Program-made: the position numbers and the translations under genes
Shown: positions 1 to 9,157 of the stretch, one piece after another
Numbering within the stretch: position 1 is the first letter of the stretch
Layout of the letters: each line of letters begins with the position of its first letter
NCBI RefSeq assembly: GCF_900108475.1
Contig: NZ_FNWO01000003.1
Coordinates: 1 to 64,000 of the forward strand
DNA: 64,000 nt
Origin: Magnetospirillum fulvum
Lineage (GTDB): Bacteria > Pseudomonadota > Alphaproteobacteria > Rhodospirillales > Magnetospirillaceae
Direction of reading: 5' to 3'
The notes under the pieces: generated by a model
Databases searched by the model: none
What the model was told of the DNA's origin: nothing
What the model saw: only the letters and a program-made list of their open reading frames with translations

Positions 1-260
1 GGGCTACGATAGCAACGCCGTCCGCCGCAAGATCGAGAGTAAGGGCGCCGCGCCAAACATCCCCCCCAAGGTCAATCGACGCTGGAAAAACTGCTTCTCG
101 CCCGTTCTCTACCGAGACCGTAACGCCATCGAGAGAATGTTTTGCCGACTCAAGGACTTCCGCCGCATCGCCACCAGATACGACCGACTCGCCAAAAACT
201 TCATGGCGGCGGTCTGCATTGCCGCAACCGTCAGTTACTGGTTATGAGTCCTGACCCTAG
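1..260 (+). mobile_element. 3' end of an IS5-family insertion sequence
   Basis: The left edge holds the last part of a transposase gene followed within about 15 bases by GAGTCCTGACCCTAG (246-260), which resembles the terminal inverted repeat of IS5/IS427-group elements. The left end lies outside the window, so it cannot be told whether the element is complete. The right boundary near 260 is inferred from this terminal motif, not from a target-site duplication. Confidence 0.6.
2..247 (+). CDS. IS5-family transposase, C-terminal part (cut by window start)
   Basis: The frame is open from base 2 and stops with TGA at 245-247, giving about 81 residues. The sequence NAIERMFCRLKDFRRIATRY is the conserved C-terminal part of DDE transposases of the IS5 group (OrfB type); its Glu in AIERMF is the third acid of the DDE triad (E-x6-K/R context). 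A positively charged tail ends in VSYWL. The N-terminal part with the first two catalytic Asp residues is outside the window. The assignment to the family is firm; whether the gene is intact upstream cannot be judged. Confidence 0.8.
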   Translation, partial: GYDSNAVRRKIESKGAAPNIPPKVNRRWKNCFSPVLYRDRNAIERMFCRLKDFRRIATRYDRLAKNFMAAVCIAATVSYWL

Positions 261-504
261 TCCAGAAATTTAAACCGGACAGCCGTGGGGGGATCACGGC
301 GTTGACGCGATCGTCAGACAGGCCGGTGGCCAACTCATAATTTAAAATAGAAGATACCCCGTCAGTAAAAATCTAATTTTACACGAATCCATTGTTGTGG
401 CACCCTCATGAAGGGATCGACATTGGGTGAAATGTATCGCCTGACGCGACTTTCGGTGACAGTTGATTTCGTTGTTCATAATATTGCGATTCTCGGGGGG
501 GGAT

Positions 505-2022
505 ATGACTGCGTTCTATCATAATATACAAATTGATATTGTTAAAATATTGTTGTATTTCAAGAAGTCTTTTTTGGCTGCGGCAGTCTTAATTCGTCGT
601 ACAATTCAGCTTATGGTGGCCCGGGTCCGGCCGAGTAGATCTGTTTATGACCGTATAATTAATAATTTTGATGACGTTTCCGTTTCTAAAACTGAAATAT
701 ACAGAACACTCACTATTGATAGTGAATTTGAAAAAATTAAATCATTAAAATCAAAAATGATGCGAAAGAGTGTTGGCTTCTTTGTGTGTTCTGTATTTTT
801 AATATTATTATATATATTGATATTCATGATTAAAATACCGCTGAGATATGTTGAGGGCGTGTTCAGGTGGGTGGATCGGCGTCGTCTGAACAGACTCTGT
901 GAAGTTGATGAAAAAATTAATCAGCTAAATATTTCATCCGATGTCTATTATAGAATGGAACTCAGGCATGCCGCCCTTCTTCGGGCGATAGACCGGGAGA
1001 AATCTCTCGAAATATACCAGGAAATAGCGAAGATTGGACAAGAGGATAAGAAAGATGATGATGATAAAAGGACTGACAGGATTGATTTTTTATTTGAATC
1101 GGTAAAGCCGGACGTAGCCCCTGCTGAGGGGGATAGTGGACGGTCTGGGATCCCCTCATCCGCAGCAATTGCAACCAATGAATCGGCCTCAGACGTGTCG
1201 GGGGGGGCTTGGGATGCTATTGGTGCGTTCCTGGGGAATCCGACCCCTCGCGCAAGCGGTAATGTATCTTTTGAATTAAAGGAAAAGAAAGAGAAGAAGC
1301 CGCCGGAAGATTCAGAAAAAATCTCTGCAGATATTAGGGCGTATAGAATTGCAACGACAGACCTATTTGTTGAGAAGGCGATCAGGAATCTTGAGCTTGA
1401 TTCAGAAAAATATATAAAGCGTGGTCGTGTGATGTTTACATCTGCAATGTGTATTCTGCTGTTTGCGATATTGGTTTCTCTTCATATGACATTTGATGTT
1501 GTTCCTGTATTGGAGAAAAAAGTTCTCTGCGAAATTTATGAGATTAAATTTTTGTGCGAGCATCGAGATACCGGGACGGAGTCGGGCAATCGAGTCTCAT
1601 CTGAAAGTAAGGAAGAATTCTATAAATATATTGTCGGCGTAGATCTGACAAAAGAAAAGGCTTCAGTCATAAAACAACATGAGATAATGAGCTTTCTTCA
1701 GGAATTTGCTAAGTCGTTTACGTTTTATGGATTCTTGGTTTTGTTTGCGGTTGGCCAGTGGCGATATGGCAAGGCGCTAATGGATCAAGCAGAACGTTTT
1801 CGTGAAAAGAGGCACGCGCTACGCCAAGGGAGATTGTTTATTCACCTGCGTGACGGCAAGGTGACGGTTGAGGAACTGGAAAAGGCATTTTCGTGGAACC
1901 TCTCGACCGGTAATGCCTTTGCCAATATCCCGACCGAGGCTTCGGCTCCGTGGGGAGGCATTATCAAAGATGCGATCAAGGCCATCAGCGAAAAAACCAA
2001 ACTGAACGTGAAGGCAAGTTAA
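505..2022 (+). CDS. AT-rich orphan membrane protein of unknown function
   Basis: I do not recognise this protein (505 residues from ATG 505; a TTG at 463 would add 14). ATG 505 is preferred because a G-run (494-502) precedes it. Three hydrophobic segments are visible: about residues 90-110, 311-331 and 403-420. The first is followed by an amphipathic, charged stretch; residues about 180-280 are hydrophilic and low in complexity (KKDDDDKR, EKKEKKPPED), suggesting a disordered cytoplasmic loop. The C-terminus after the third segment is soluble and basic. Base composition is clearly more AT-rich than the rest of the window for most of its length, becoming host-like only in the last 250 bases, and it lies next to an IS end, so acquisition by transfer is likely. 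No operon partner is seen. Confidence 0.7.
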   Translation: MTAFYHNIQIDIVKILLYFKKSFLAAAVLIRRTIQLMVARVRPSRSVYDRIINNFDDVSVSKTEIYRTLTIDSEFEKIKSLKSKMMRKSVGFFVCSVFLILLYILIFMIKIPLRYVEGVFRWVDRRRLNRLCEVDEKINQLNISSDVYYRMELRHAALLRAIDREKSLEIYQEIAKIGQEDKKDDDDKRTDRIDFLFESVKPDVAPAEGDSGRSGIPSSAAIATNESASDVSGGAWDAIGAFLGNPTPRASGNVSFELKEKKEKKPPEDSEKISADIRAYRIATTDLFVEKAIRNLELDSEKYIKRGRVMFTSAMCILLFAILVSLHMTFDVVPVLEKKVLCEIYEIKFLCEHRDTGTESGNRVSSESKEEFYKYIVGVDLTKEKASVIKQHEIMSFLQEFAKSFTFYGFLVLFAVGQWRYGKALMDQAERFREKRHALRQGRLFIHLRDGKVTVEELEKAFSWNLSTGNAFANIPTEASAPWGGIIKDAIKAISEKTKLNVKAS

Positions 2023-2037
2023 ACCGATCTCCACAAT

Positions 2038-2064
2038 TAACCAGGAGGCCAAAGCCCCCTGGTT
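2038..2064 (+). terminator. Hairpin after the orphan membrane protein gene
   Basis: AACCAGG and CCTGGTT form an inverted repeat about 15 bases after the TAA of the membrane protein gene. There is no T-run, so it is a weak candidate terminator. Confidence 0.35.
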
Positions 2065-2211
2065 CAGCCGGGTTGATCCGGGTTACGGCGACGAATTGAG
2101 GAAGCGGCGTATGCCCCTGTAATCCCCAATTATTAGCGGGGGTTGGACATAGAACTCATGCGGCCAATTTCAGTTTCTGGGCGGGGAGGAGACGAGACGC
2201 GGTCAGCCTGA

Positions 2212-2240
2212 CCCGGCCGGGCGGCGAATGGCCGCCCGGC
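2212..2240 (-). terminator. Strong GC hairpin downstream of the Usp gene
   Basis: GGCCGGGCGGC and GCCGCCCGGCC face each other across a 5-base loop just beyond the stop of the Usp gene (minus strand). It lacks a T-tract on either strand, so it may act as a 3' stabiliser or a Rho-assisted stop instead of a classic intrinsic terminator. Confidence 0.45.
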
Positions 2241-2250
2241 CGGAATCGCG

Positions 2251-3120
2251 TCAATGACACATCAGGCAATGGATCGGGGCGCGGTCGATCACATGGCGCG
2301 TTACGCCGCCCAGGATCAACTGGCGCAGGCGCGAGTGGGTGTAGGCCCCCATCACCAGCAGGTCGGCCCCGCTGGCGGTGGCCTGACGCAGCAATTCGGC
2401 GGCGGCGGCCGAGGTCGGGGCCTGGGATACCAGGGTCGAGGCAGCGATCCCGTTCCAGGCCAGATAGGCCGCCAGTTCGCCCGCCGGGGCGGCGACTGCG
2501 CCATAAGCATGTTCGGTGACGGTGAGGATGGTGACGGTCTCGGCCTCGTGCAGGAACGGCATCGCCCAGGCGACGGCACGGCTGGCTTCGGCGCTGCCGT
2601 TCCAGGCGATCGCGATCTTGCGGCCGAACGGGACCGGCGGTCGGGCCGGACATAGCAGCAACGGCCGACCGGCGGTCAGCAGGGCGGCGTTCAGCGTCGT
2701 CATCGCCGGGATTTCTTCGTCTCCGGCGGGATGGCCGCAGACGATCAGGTCGGAAAGCCGTCCGCGCCGGACCACTTCGTCCTCTTCGCGTCCGGTCAGG
2801 TCGATCCATTCCGCCGACAGTTCGGGAACCGGAGTCTGCGCCAGTGGGGCGTCGAAGCGCTGGCGCGCCTCTTCGAACGATTGACGGGCGGTCTCGGCCC
2901 GCTTGGCGGCTTGAGCCTCGGCCATCGAAATCATTTCATCGACCATCGCTGCCGACAATCCCTCGCCGATCAGCGGCACCGCCAGCGCTGGATCGGTGCG
3001 GACGTGAAGCGCGGTGACATGGCTGCCGAAGCGCCGCCCCAGGCCGAGCGCGGCGTCGAGCACTCCCGCCGTGGTTCCGGCATCGCCGACGGGCACCAGA
3101 ATGGTTCGGAACGCGGACAT
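2251..3120 (-). CDS. Universal stress protein with two tandem UspA domains
   Basis: Cytoplasmic stress protein of 289 residues, roughly twice the single UspA length. Domain 1 starts at FRTILVPVGD (residues about 4-13) and domain 2 at KIAIAWNGSAEASRAV in the second half; both are the beta1 strand and first loop of the Usp fold. The last region LLVMGAYTHSRLRQLILGG corresponds to the nucleotide loop of ATP-binding Usps, though the G-2X-G-9X-G(S/T) pattern is only approximate, so ATP binding is uncertain. ATG 3120 is chosen over one 21 bases upstream because GGGGAGG stands 8 bases before it. The gene appears monocistronic and ends in a strong hairpin. Confidence 0.88.
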   Translation of the reverse strand: MSAFRTILVPVGDAGTTAGVLDAALGLGRRFGSHVTALHVRTDPALAVPLIGEGLSAAMVDEMISMAEAQAAKRAETARQSFEEARQRFDAPLAQTPVPELSAEWIDLTGREEDEVVRRGRLSDLIVCGHPAGDEEIPAMTTLNAALLTAGRPLLLCPARPPVPFGRKIAIAWNGSAEASRAVAWAMPFLHEAETVTILTVTEHAYGAVAAPAGELAAYLAWNGIAASTLVSQAPTSAAAAELLRQATASGADLLVMGAYTHSRLRQLILGGVTRHVIDRAPIHCLMCH

Positions 3121-3202
3121 CTTAGCCTCCCCGATAGTCATGTCGGGTCATTATGCGCCGGTGCCGCACCGATGCAAATTCGCCATCGCCGCAGGAGAGG
3201 TA

Positions 3203-4732
3203 TTACAAACCGAGGGAGGCGCGGGCGGCGGCCAGGGTGGCTGGCTTGTCCTGGCCGCTGTCGATCCGGGTCCAGTCGATCGGGCCGGTCGAATAGGTGA
3301 GCTGGCGCTTCAACACCTCGGGCGTCGCGTCGGACACGTCGGGCCGCCGGTCAACGATCCGGGCGGCGGCGATCTCGGGGGCGACCTCCAGCCAGAACCC
3401 GGCAAACGGCAGGGCGGCGGCCTTGGCGACGGCCTCGATTGCGGCGCGTTGTTCCGGTTTTGCGAACACGGCATCGGCGATCACCGGCAGACCGGCGGCC
3501 AGCAGGCGGGCGCAGGTTTCCTCAACCGCACGGTAGGTGCGGTCGGTGACGGACTCCTCATACCCCTCCGGACCCAGCCGATGGTCGGGCGGGACGCCGA
3601 GAAGCTGTTTGCGGACCGCGTCGCTGCGCACCACCACGGCTCCAGGCACGCCGAGCAGCGGGGCGAGGTCGCGGCCGAGGCGAGACTTGCCGCTGCCCGA
3701 CAGCCCTCCCACCGCGATCAGGCGCGGCGGCGGCGGTGCCAGATAGGCGCGGGCGGCGCTCAGGTAGGTCCGCGCCTCGGCACCCTGACGGTCCCGCGCT
3801 GGCCCGGCCTCGGCCGCTGCGGCGGTGGTAGCCAGCACCAGGGCGCGGACGGCGGCGCGGAGAGACAGGAACAGAGGCAGGGCGGTGGCCCCGTCGTAAT
3901 CGCCGGTGCGGTCGAGATAACGGTTCATCACCCGGCAGGCCAGCCCCCGTTGACCGCGATGGTCGAGGTCCATCAGCAGGAAGGCGAGGTCGTAGAGCAG
4001 GTCGATGCAGGAATAATCGTCGGAAAACTCGATCGCGTCGAACAGGGTCGGGCGGTTCTCGACCAGACAGATATTGCCGAGATGAAGATCGCCGTGACAG
4101 GCGCGGACCCGCCCGCTTTCGCGCCGCGCCTCCAGCAAAGGCGACAGCCGTTCCAGCGTGTTCCGCGTCGCGCCGTCAAGCGCCTCGATCTCGGCTGGGT
4201 CGAGGATCGCTGGAGACGCGGACAGCAGCGCGGCGCGGTTGCTGTCGATCACCCGGGCGATCCCGGCGCGTCCGCCCTTGTCCGGGCGGATCGGGGCGGC
4301 GGCGTGGCAGGCGGCGACCGCATCGGTCAGTCCGTCGATCCGGTCGGTATCGAGCTTGCCCGCGTCGGACAGCCGGTCGAACAGGGTGGATTGGTCGAAG
4401 CGCCGCATCGCCACCACCCATTCCTCCGCCGGACCGGCTCCATCGAAGGCAAGCCGCCCGTCCGCCTCGCGGGTGATTGCGACGATGCCGAGATAGAGGT
4501 CGGGCGCGGTGCGGCGGTTGATCGTTAGCTCGGCCTCACAGGCGGCGTGGCGCGCCGCCAGGGTGGAGAAATCGAGAAAGGGCAGGCGCACCGCTTTCTT
4601 CAGCTTGAAGACGCGCTCACCCACCAGGAACAAAGTGGAGATGTGGGTGTCGATCCGCTCGACCGTGCCGCCGCCATGAGAGGCCGGATCGGCCAGAAAG
4701 CCGATCGCCGCCAGTTGCGACGGGGCGTCCAT
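3203..4732 (-). CDS. APH-like kinase fused to a P-loop ATPase
   Basis: A 509-residue two-domain protein. The first part has an aminoglycoside-phosphotransferase/choline-kinase fold: HGDLH at 213-217 is the catalytic loop, and the Asp of LFDAIEFSDD about 20 residues later is the metal-binding position. The second part is a P-loop kinase domain with GGLSGSGKS (342-350, Lys349), followed by VVRSDAVRK, typical of small AAA/gluconate-kinase-like ATPases. Such fusions are common in proteobacteria, but their substrates are unknown; despite the usual name there is no reason to predict drug resistance. It ends 82 bases from the Usp gene and starts 5 bases after the dcd stop, so it is probably co-transcribed with dcd. 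Confidence 0.85.
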   Translation of the reverse strand: MDAPSQLAAIGFLADPASHGGGTVERIDTHISTLFLVGERVFKLKKAVRLPFLDFSTLAARHAACEAELTINRRTAPDLYLGIVAITREADGRLAFDGAGPAEEWVVAMRRFDQSTLFDRLSDAGKLDTDRIDGLTDAVAACHAAAPIRPDKGGRAGIARVIDSNRAALLSASPAILDPAEIEALDGATRNTLERLSPLLEARRESGRVRACHGDLHLGNICLVENRPTLFDAIEFSDDYSCIDLLYDLAFLLMDLDHRGQRGLACRVMNRYLDRTGDYDGATALPLFLSLRAAVRALVLATTAAAAEAGPARDRQGAEARTYLSAARAYLAPPPPRLIAVGGLSGSGKSRLGRDLAPLLGVPGAVVVRSDAVRKQLLGVPPDHRLGPEGYEESVTDRTYRAVEETCARLLAAGLPVIADAVFAKPEQRAAIEAVAKAAALPFAGFWLEVAPEIAAARIVDRRPDVSDATPEVLKRQLTYSTGPIDWTRIDSGQDKPATLAAARASLGL

Positions 4733-4737
4733 CGCGG

Positions 4738-5292
4738 TTACAGCCGGGGCAGGGTGACGCCGACTTGCCCCTGATACTTGCCCGAGCGGTCACCATACGA
4801 GGTTTCGCACGCCGACTCACCTTTCAGGAAGATGAACTGGCAAGCGCCTTCATTGGCATAGATCCGCGCCGGAAGCGGGGTGGTGTTGGAGAATTCCAGC
4901 GTCACATGACCCTCCCACTCGGGTTCGAGCGGGGTGACGTTGACGATGATGCCGCAGCGGGCATAGGTCGATTTGCCCAGGCAGATCACCAGGACGTCGC
5001 GCGGAATGCGGAAATATTCGACGGTGCGGGCCAACGCGAAGCTGTTGGGCGGGATCACGCAGACGTCGGTGTCGCGATCGACGAAGCTGGCGGACGAGAA
5101 GTCCTTGGGATCGACGATCGCCGAATTGACGTTGGTGAAGATCTTGAACTCGCGGCTGACCCGGGCGTCGTAGCCATAGGAGGACAGGCCATAGGAAATC
5201 ACGCCGTCGCGCTGAAGCTTTTCGGTGAAGGGTTCGATCATGCCCTTGGTGTGGGCCTGCTCTCGAATCCAGCTATCGGGCATCACGGACAT
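4738..5292 (-). CDS. dcd: dCTP deaminase
   Basis: Converts dCTP to dUTP and ammonia, feeding dUTPase and so thymidylate synthesis. The 184-residue length is typical of the trimeric enzyme. Visible hallmarks: SSYGYDARV (37-45), GKSTYAR (106-112, phosphate binding), and LEFSN around Glu133, the catalytic Glu that activates water. The C-terminal segment [12 protein letters not shown] is the usual lid. The start ATG at 5292 gives MSVMPDSWI, matching the family N-terminus; M4 is also possible. It runs 5 bases ahead of the APH/P-loop gene on the same strand. Confidence 0.96.
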   Translation of the reverse strand: MSVMPDSWIREQAHTKGMIEPFTEKLQRDGVISYGLSSYGYDARVSREFKIFTNVNSAIVDPKDFSSASFVDRDTDVCVIPPNSFALARTVEYFRIPRDVLVICLGKSTYARCGIIVNVTPLEPEWEGHVTLEFSNTTPLPARIYANEGACQFIFLKGESACETSYGDRSGKYQGQVGVTLPRL

Positions 5293-5358
5293 GATGGGCG
5301 TTCCCTATCCTTCGAAACACGGAAGAGCGATAGCATTCGCCCAGGCAAACGGCAAGAG

Positions 5359-5388
5359 GGCGGCCGAACCCGATCAGGTCCGGCCGCC
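5359..5388 (-). terminator. Terminator of the rpsF-rpsR-rplI operon
   Basis: An 8-bp inverted repeat, GGCGGCCG (5359-5366) and CGGCCGCC (5381-5388), lies about 35 bases past the rplI stop. Read on the minus strand the stem is followed by CTCTTG, a short pyrimidine tract, so it is a plausible intrinsic terminator. Confidence 0.55.
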
Positions 5389-5421
5389 TTCATTCCTTCG
5401 GGCGGACATCCGCCCCCGAAA

Positions 5422-5982
5422 TCAGCCAGCGATCTCGGCGTCTTCGGCGGTCTCGTCGACGATCTCTTCCTCGATCTCGTCCTCGGTCTCGAGGGCTTCG
5501 ATCTCGGCACCGGCAGCGGCGGCACGCTCGGCTTCTTCCTGCGAGCGGGCGACGTTGATGGTGACGATCACCGCGACTTCCGGATGCAGCGACACGCGGA
5601 CGGCATAGCGGCCGAGGGTCTTGATCGGGTTGTCGAGATTGACCTGGCGGCGCTCGATGGTGTAGCCGGCGGCCTTGATCGCGTCGGCGACGTCCTTGCC
5701 GCTGACCGAACCGTAGAGCTGGCCGCTTTCGCCGGCCTGACGGACCATCAGCACGCTGAGGCCGGTCATCTTGTCGGCGACGGCCTGGGCCTCGTCACGA
5801 CGCTTGAGGTTCAGGGCCTCAAGCTGGACACGCTGCTTTTCGAAGAAGACCAGATTGGCCTTGGAGGCGCGCAAAGCCTTCTTCTGCGGCAGCAGAAAAT
5901 TGCGGGCAAAGCCGGGCTTGACGTTGACGACGTCGCCCATCTGGCCCAGCTTCTCGATGCGTTCGAGCAGGATGACTTCCAT
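5422..5982 (-). CDS. rplI: 50S ribosomal protein L9
   Basis: Binds 23S rRNA near the L1 stalk; two globular domains are joined by a long helix. The N-terminus [20 protein letters not shown] is the classic L9 start, and [12 protein letters not shown] follows. The protein has 186 residues against about 150 in E. coli; the surplus is an acidic C-terminal tail rich in Glu and Ala (about 150-186), common in alphaproteobacterial L9. AAGGAG stands just upstream of ATG 5982. It is the last gene of the S6-S18 operon, one base after the DUF2232 gene. Confidence 0.97.
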   Translation of the reverse strand: MEVILLERIEKLGQMGDVVNVKPGFARNFLLPQKKALRASKANLVFFEKQRVQLEALNLKRRDEAQAVADKMTGLSVLMVRQAGESGQLYGSVSGKDVADAIKAAGYTIERRQVNLDNPIKTLGRYAVRVSLHPEVAVIVTINVARSQEEAERAAAAGAEIEALETEDEIEEEIVDETAEDAEIAG

Positions 5983-5983
5983 G

Positions 5984-6943
5984 TTATTTCTCCTTTCCGC
6001 CGCCGCTGTCGCCGGTCGGGCGGAATCGCGTCACGAACCTCACCAGTCCCAGGCCGGCCACGAGCAGCAAGGCCCATGCCGAGACCAGGAACAGAACCCC
6101 ATACACCGCCACGAGGAGCATCCTCGCATTGGGTCGGCCGGCAGCCCAGCCATGCACCGCCGCCAGCCCGGATAGGGCGAACGGAAACAGCGTCACCACC
6201 GCAATGCTGCGGCCGAGATAGCCAAGGTCGCCCTCGACCATCGTTCCGACCGCCACCGCCGTCACCAGAACCACCCCCAGCCAGCTGGGAAGGTCCATTT
6301 CGCGGCTGTAGGCCGGGCTTGGCCTGCGGTTGTGTCCCGTCCGGACCAGGACCGACTGGGCCAGACTGGCGTTGACCAGGGTCATTGCCAGCCACGACCC
6401 GCCGACCAGGGCGGGAAAGAACGGCACCCACCATTCTGCGACCTGCTGACGCTGGGTGGCGTCGAGCGTCGGCGTCAGCAGATCGAGGGTGCGGCCGACG
6501 GTGGCCGAGACCCAGTCCTGCAAACCGCCGGGCTGGAGATCGGTTCCACCCTGTCCCGAAGCCAAGGCGGCCCCGATCAGGATAAGAACGATCGCCATGC
6601 CGGTCAGCCAGCCCAGGACCAGCCCGGGCGGATACCATTCGACCGCGCCGGAGGGCGTGGTCCGCCACAGCAAAGCCTGTCGGGCCACGATCACCGCCGG
6701 AACCGCCACCGCCAGTCCGAAGGGCAGCGAAGCCGCTCCCCCGGACAAGACGGCGATGGCGATGGTGGCCACCGCACCGGCCAGACCGGCTGTTGCCGCC
6801 CCCCGCGCCAGTCCCGCGATCATCAGCGGAAGCGGCGCGAGATAGGTCAGCAGCATGCCGATGGCCAGACCTTCGGACAGGGATGCGAACAACAGCGCGG
6901 ACAGCAAGCCTGCCGCCAACGCGATTCCCACCGTTCTGTTCAC
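5984..6943 (-). CDS. DUF2232 family integral membrane protein
   Basis: A 319-residue very hydrophobic protein with about eight predicted membrane segments, starting with [20 protein letters not shown]. It resembles the DUF2232/YybS family, whose position between rpsR and rplI is conserved in many alphaproteobacteria. The charged tail [15 protein letters not shown] is probably cytoplasmic. It lies 37 bases after rpsR and 1 base before rplI, so it is translated within the ribosomal operon. No biochemical function is established for the family; a transport or envelope role is only a guess. Confidence 0.85.
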   Translation of the reverse strand: MNRTVGIALAAGLLSALLFASLSEGLAIGMLLTYLAPLPLMIAGLARGAATAGLAGAVATIAIAVLSGGAASLPFGLAVAVPAVIVARQALLWRTTPSGAVEWYPPGLVLGWLTGMAIVLILIGAALASGQGGTDLQPGGLQDWVSATVGRTLDLLTPTLDATQRQQVAEWWVPFFPALVGGSWLAMTLVNASLAQSVLVRTGHNRRPSPAYSREMDLPSWLGVVLVTAVAVGTMVEGDLGYLGRSIAVVTLFPFALSGLAAVHGWAAGRPNARMLLVAVYGVLFLVSAWALLLVAGLGLVRFVTRFRPTGDSGGGKEK

Positions 6944-6980
6944 AGCGATCTGGCCAGCCCCGGATGCATCCTCGTCAGCC

Positions 6981-7256
6981 TCACTTCACCACATAGGGCA
7001 GCAGGCCAAGGAAGCGGGCGCGCTTGATGGCCTGGGCCAGCTCACGCTGCTTCTTCGCCGACACGGCGGTGATGCGGGACGGCACGATCTTGCCGCGTTC
7101 GGAGATGAAGCGCTGGAGGAGCTTCACGTCCTTGTAATCGATCTTCGGCGCGCCCTCGCCCGAGAACGGGCAGGTCTTGCGGCGGCGGAAGAAGGGACGG
7201 CGCGGCTGGCTGCCGGCGGCGGGACGCGGGCGTTCCTGGGTCTTGTCTTCGGACAT
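6981..7256 (-). CDS. rpsR: 30S ribosomal protein S18
   Basis: Small-subunit platform protein that pairs with S6 on 16S rRNA. The 91 residues contain [23 protein letters not shown] and [20 protein letters not shown], all typical of S18. The ATG at 7256 overlaps the rpsF TGA by one base (TGATG), which fits translational coupling; a GTG one codon upstream is less likely. A basic N-terminal extension precedes the core, as usual in alphaproteobacteria. Confidence 0.97.
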   Translation of the reverse strand: MSEDKTQERPRPAAGSQPRRPFFRRRKTCPFSGEGAPKIDYKDVKLLQRFISERGKIVPSRITAVSAKKQRELAQAIKRARFLGLLPYVVK

Positions 7257-7684
7257 CACTCGCCTCCTTCGATCCGGCGGGGTTCACGGTCGTCGCGACG
7301 CGGACGGTCGCTGCGCGAACGGTCCTCGCCGTCGCCCCGACGCGGGCGGTCATCGCGGCTGTTCTTGGACTGCATCATCGCCGACGGGCCTTCTTCCAGC
7401 TCCTCGACGCGGACGGTCAGGGTGCGGAGAACGTCTTCGTTGATCGACATCTGCCGTTCCATCTCTTTGACGGCGGCCGACGGAGCGTCGATGTTGAGAA
7501 GGACGTAATGGCCCTTACGGTTCTTCTTGACCCGATAGGTGATGTTGCGCAGGCCCCAGAATTCCTTCTTGGAGACGGTGCCACCACCCTGGACAATGAT
7601 GTTGGAGAGTTCTTCGGTCAGGGCTTCCACCTGCGGGGCGGAGATGTCCTGACGCGCGATGAACACGCTTTCGTACAAAGGCAT
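7256..7684 (-). CDS. rpsF: 30S ribosomal protein S6
   Basis: Platform protein that forms a dimer with S18. [20 protein letters not shown] and the [20 protein letters not shown] strand-turn are diagnostic. The open frame extends upstream to 7837, but ATG 7684 matches the family N-terminus. The 142-residue protein has a C-terminal low-complexity tail rich in Arg and Asp (about 110-142), longer than in E. coli and typical of alphaproteobacteria. It is the first gene of the operon rpsF-rpsR-DUF2232-rplI and has a promoter at 7784-7811. Confidence 0.97.
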   Translation of the reverse strand: MPLYESVFIARQDISAPQVEALTEELSNIIVQGGGTVSKKEFWGLRNITYRVKKNRKGHYVLLNIDAPSAAVKEMERQMSINEDVLRTLTVRVEELEEGPSAMMQSKNSRDDRPRRGDGEDRSRSDRPRRDDREPRRIEGGE

Positions 7685-7783
7685 GAAAAACCCCTTTTGG
7701 CTTTTCTCTTCCCCTTCGCCCCCAATGGGCGAACGAGCATAGCCGGCTCCCCGGTTGGGGGTCGGCAAGGGTTGAAGCGCGTG
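7685..7783 (-). promoter_or_regulatory. rpsF leader with two hairpins (possible S6:S18 site)
   Basis: The 5' untranslated region of the operon contains a small CCGG-GGAG-CCGG hairpin and a second stem, TTCGCCC against GGGGCGAA, directly before a pyrimidine- and purine-rich stretch leading to the start. S6-S18 autoregulatory leader elements are known in this position in many bacteria. The match here is by position and general shape only; I cannot confirm the consensus. Confidence 0.35.
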
Positions 7784-7811
7784 AATATACACGACCGCCC
7801 CCGCGATGCAA
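7784..7811 (-). promoter_or_regulatory. Sigma-70-type promoter of the rpsF operon
   Basis: On the minus strand TTGCAT (7811-7806) and TATATT (7789-7784) are separated by 16 bases, a good housekeeping-sigma promoter, about 100 bases upstream of the S6 start. Confidence 0.6.
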
Positions 7812-7984
7812 GGCCGGAAGTGGCGGTCGGGCCGCATCCTGGGCTGGCCTGGGGGAAAGGGCCGCCCTCGTGCGGATTTGGCGGCGCTGTCGTGGTGGAA
7901 GCCGTTGCCCTTCCCCCGTTTCCCCCGCTAGATATCGCAATGGCGGGGCGGTTCCGCCGGTTCGGTTCGGCGAAGGGGGCAGCA

Positions 7985-9145
7985 ATGGGTCGTTTCGTGC
8001 GGTGGCGGGCGTTTCTTCTCGGGGTTGGAGCGGTCTGGGCCTGTCTTGGCGCGGAGGCAGCGATCGCGGCCGATCCGATCCGGATCGGATCGTTCCTGTC
8101 GGTGACCGGACCGGCCTCGTTCCTGGGCGAACCGGAAAAGAAGACTCTCGAACTCTATGTCGAACGCGCTAACCGCGACGGCGGCGTGCTGGGCCGACCG
8201 ATCGAACTGATCATCTATGATGATGGCGGGGCGGGCGAGAAAGCCGCGACGTTTGCCAAGCGTCTGGCCGACAGCGACAAGGTCGATGTGCTGATCGGCG
8301 GCACCACCACCGGGACGACGATGGCGGCGGTGCCGATGGCCGAGCGGGCCAAGGTGCCGCTGATCTCGCTGGCGGCCGGGATTCCGATCATTGATCCGGT
8401 CAAGTCGTGGGTGTTCAAGGTGCCCCACACCGACCGGATGGCGGCGGAAAAGGTCATCCTCGACATGAAGAAGCGCGGGATCGCCAAGATTGCGCTGATC
8501 TCCGAGGATGCCGGGTTCGGCAAATCCGGTCACGATCAGACCGTCGCGGTGGCCCGCGAGAATGGGATCGAGATCGTCGCCGACGAGGTCTATTCCGCCA
8601 AGGATCCCGACGTCACCGCCCAATTGACCAAAATCAAGAACAGTCCCGGCGTCCAGGCGGTGTTCAATTTCGGCGCGGGCCAGGGACCGGCGATCGTCAC
8701 CCGTAATTTCCGCCAGTTGGGGATGACGGTTCCGCTGTATCAGTCGCATGGCGTCGCCTCGAAGGATTATATCCGTCTGGCTGGCGAGGCCGCCGAGGGG
8801 GTGCGCCTGCCCGCCGCCGGTCTGGTCGTTGCCGCCCAGCTTGCCGCCACCGATCCGCAAAAGCCGGTCGTCACCGCCTTCAAGTCCGAGTACGAGAAGA
8901 CCTTCAAGTCCGAGGTCTCGACCTTCGCCGGTCACCCCTACGACGCGCTTCAGATCGTGCTGGCCGCGATCAACCGCGCCGGAAGCACCGACAAGGCCAA
9001 GGTGCGCGACGAGATCGAAAAGACCTCGGGCTATGTCGGCACCGCCGGGATGGTCTCGATGTCGCCGACCGACCATATGGGTCTCTCCCCCTCGGCGTTC
9101 CACATGGTAGAAGTCCGCAAGGGCGACTGGGTGTTGCTTGATTGA
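7985..9145 (+). CDS. Branched-chain amino-acid-type ABC transporter binding protein
   Basis: Periplasmic ligand-binding protein of the LivK/type I fold, 386 residues. A signal peptide is clear: basic MGRFVRWR, hydrophobic core, and AIAA before DPIRIGSFLS, the usual mature start. Further family features are VLIGGTTTGTTMA, LISEDAGFGKSGHD and YDALQIVLAAI near the end. The frame is open far upstream; ATG 7985 is chosen because AAGGGGG sits correctly spaced and the signal peptide begins there (ATG 7940 is the alternative). It heads a five-gene importer operon with the permease gene 12 bases downstream. The true ligand could be leucine-type amino acids, amides, urea or aromatic acids; the sequence alone does not decide. 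Confidence 0.9.
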   Translation: MGRFVRWRAFLLGVGAVWACLGAEAAIAADPIRIGSFLSVTGPASFLGEPEKKTLELYVERANRDGGVLGRPIELIIYDDGGAGEKAATFAKRLADSDKVDVLIGGTTTGTTMAAVPMAERAKVPLISLAAGIPIIDPVKSWVFKVPHTDRMAAEKVILDMKKRGIAKIALISEDAGFGKSGHDQTVAVARENGIEIVADEVYSAKDPDVTAQLTKIKNSPGVQAVFNFGAGQGPAIVTRNFRQLGMTVPLYQSHGVASKDYIRLAGEAAEGVRLPAAGLVVAAQLAATDPQKPVVTAFKSEYEKTFKSEVSTFAGHPYDALQIVLAAINRAGSTDKAKVRDEIEKTSGYVGTAGMVSMSPTDHMGLSPSAFHMVEVRKGDWVLLD

Positions 9146-9157
9146 GCCGGGGGGAGA

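Noticed and set aside
3203-4732. Aminoglycoside resistance gene
   Set aside because: The APH-like domain is fused to a P-loop kinase, a widespread housekeeping-type architecture; there is no evidence for drug modification.
3014-6375. Long plus-strand frames opposite the APH/P-loop, dcd and rplI genes
   Set aside because: They are reverse readings of well-supported genes with high-GC codon bias.
7508-7984. N-terminal extension of the binding-protein gene to 7508
   Set aside because: The added sequence overlaps the S6 promoter and leader, lacks family similarity and would bury the signal peptide.
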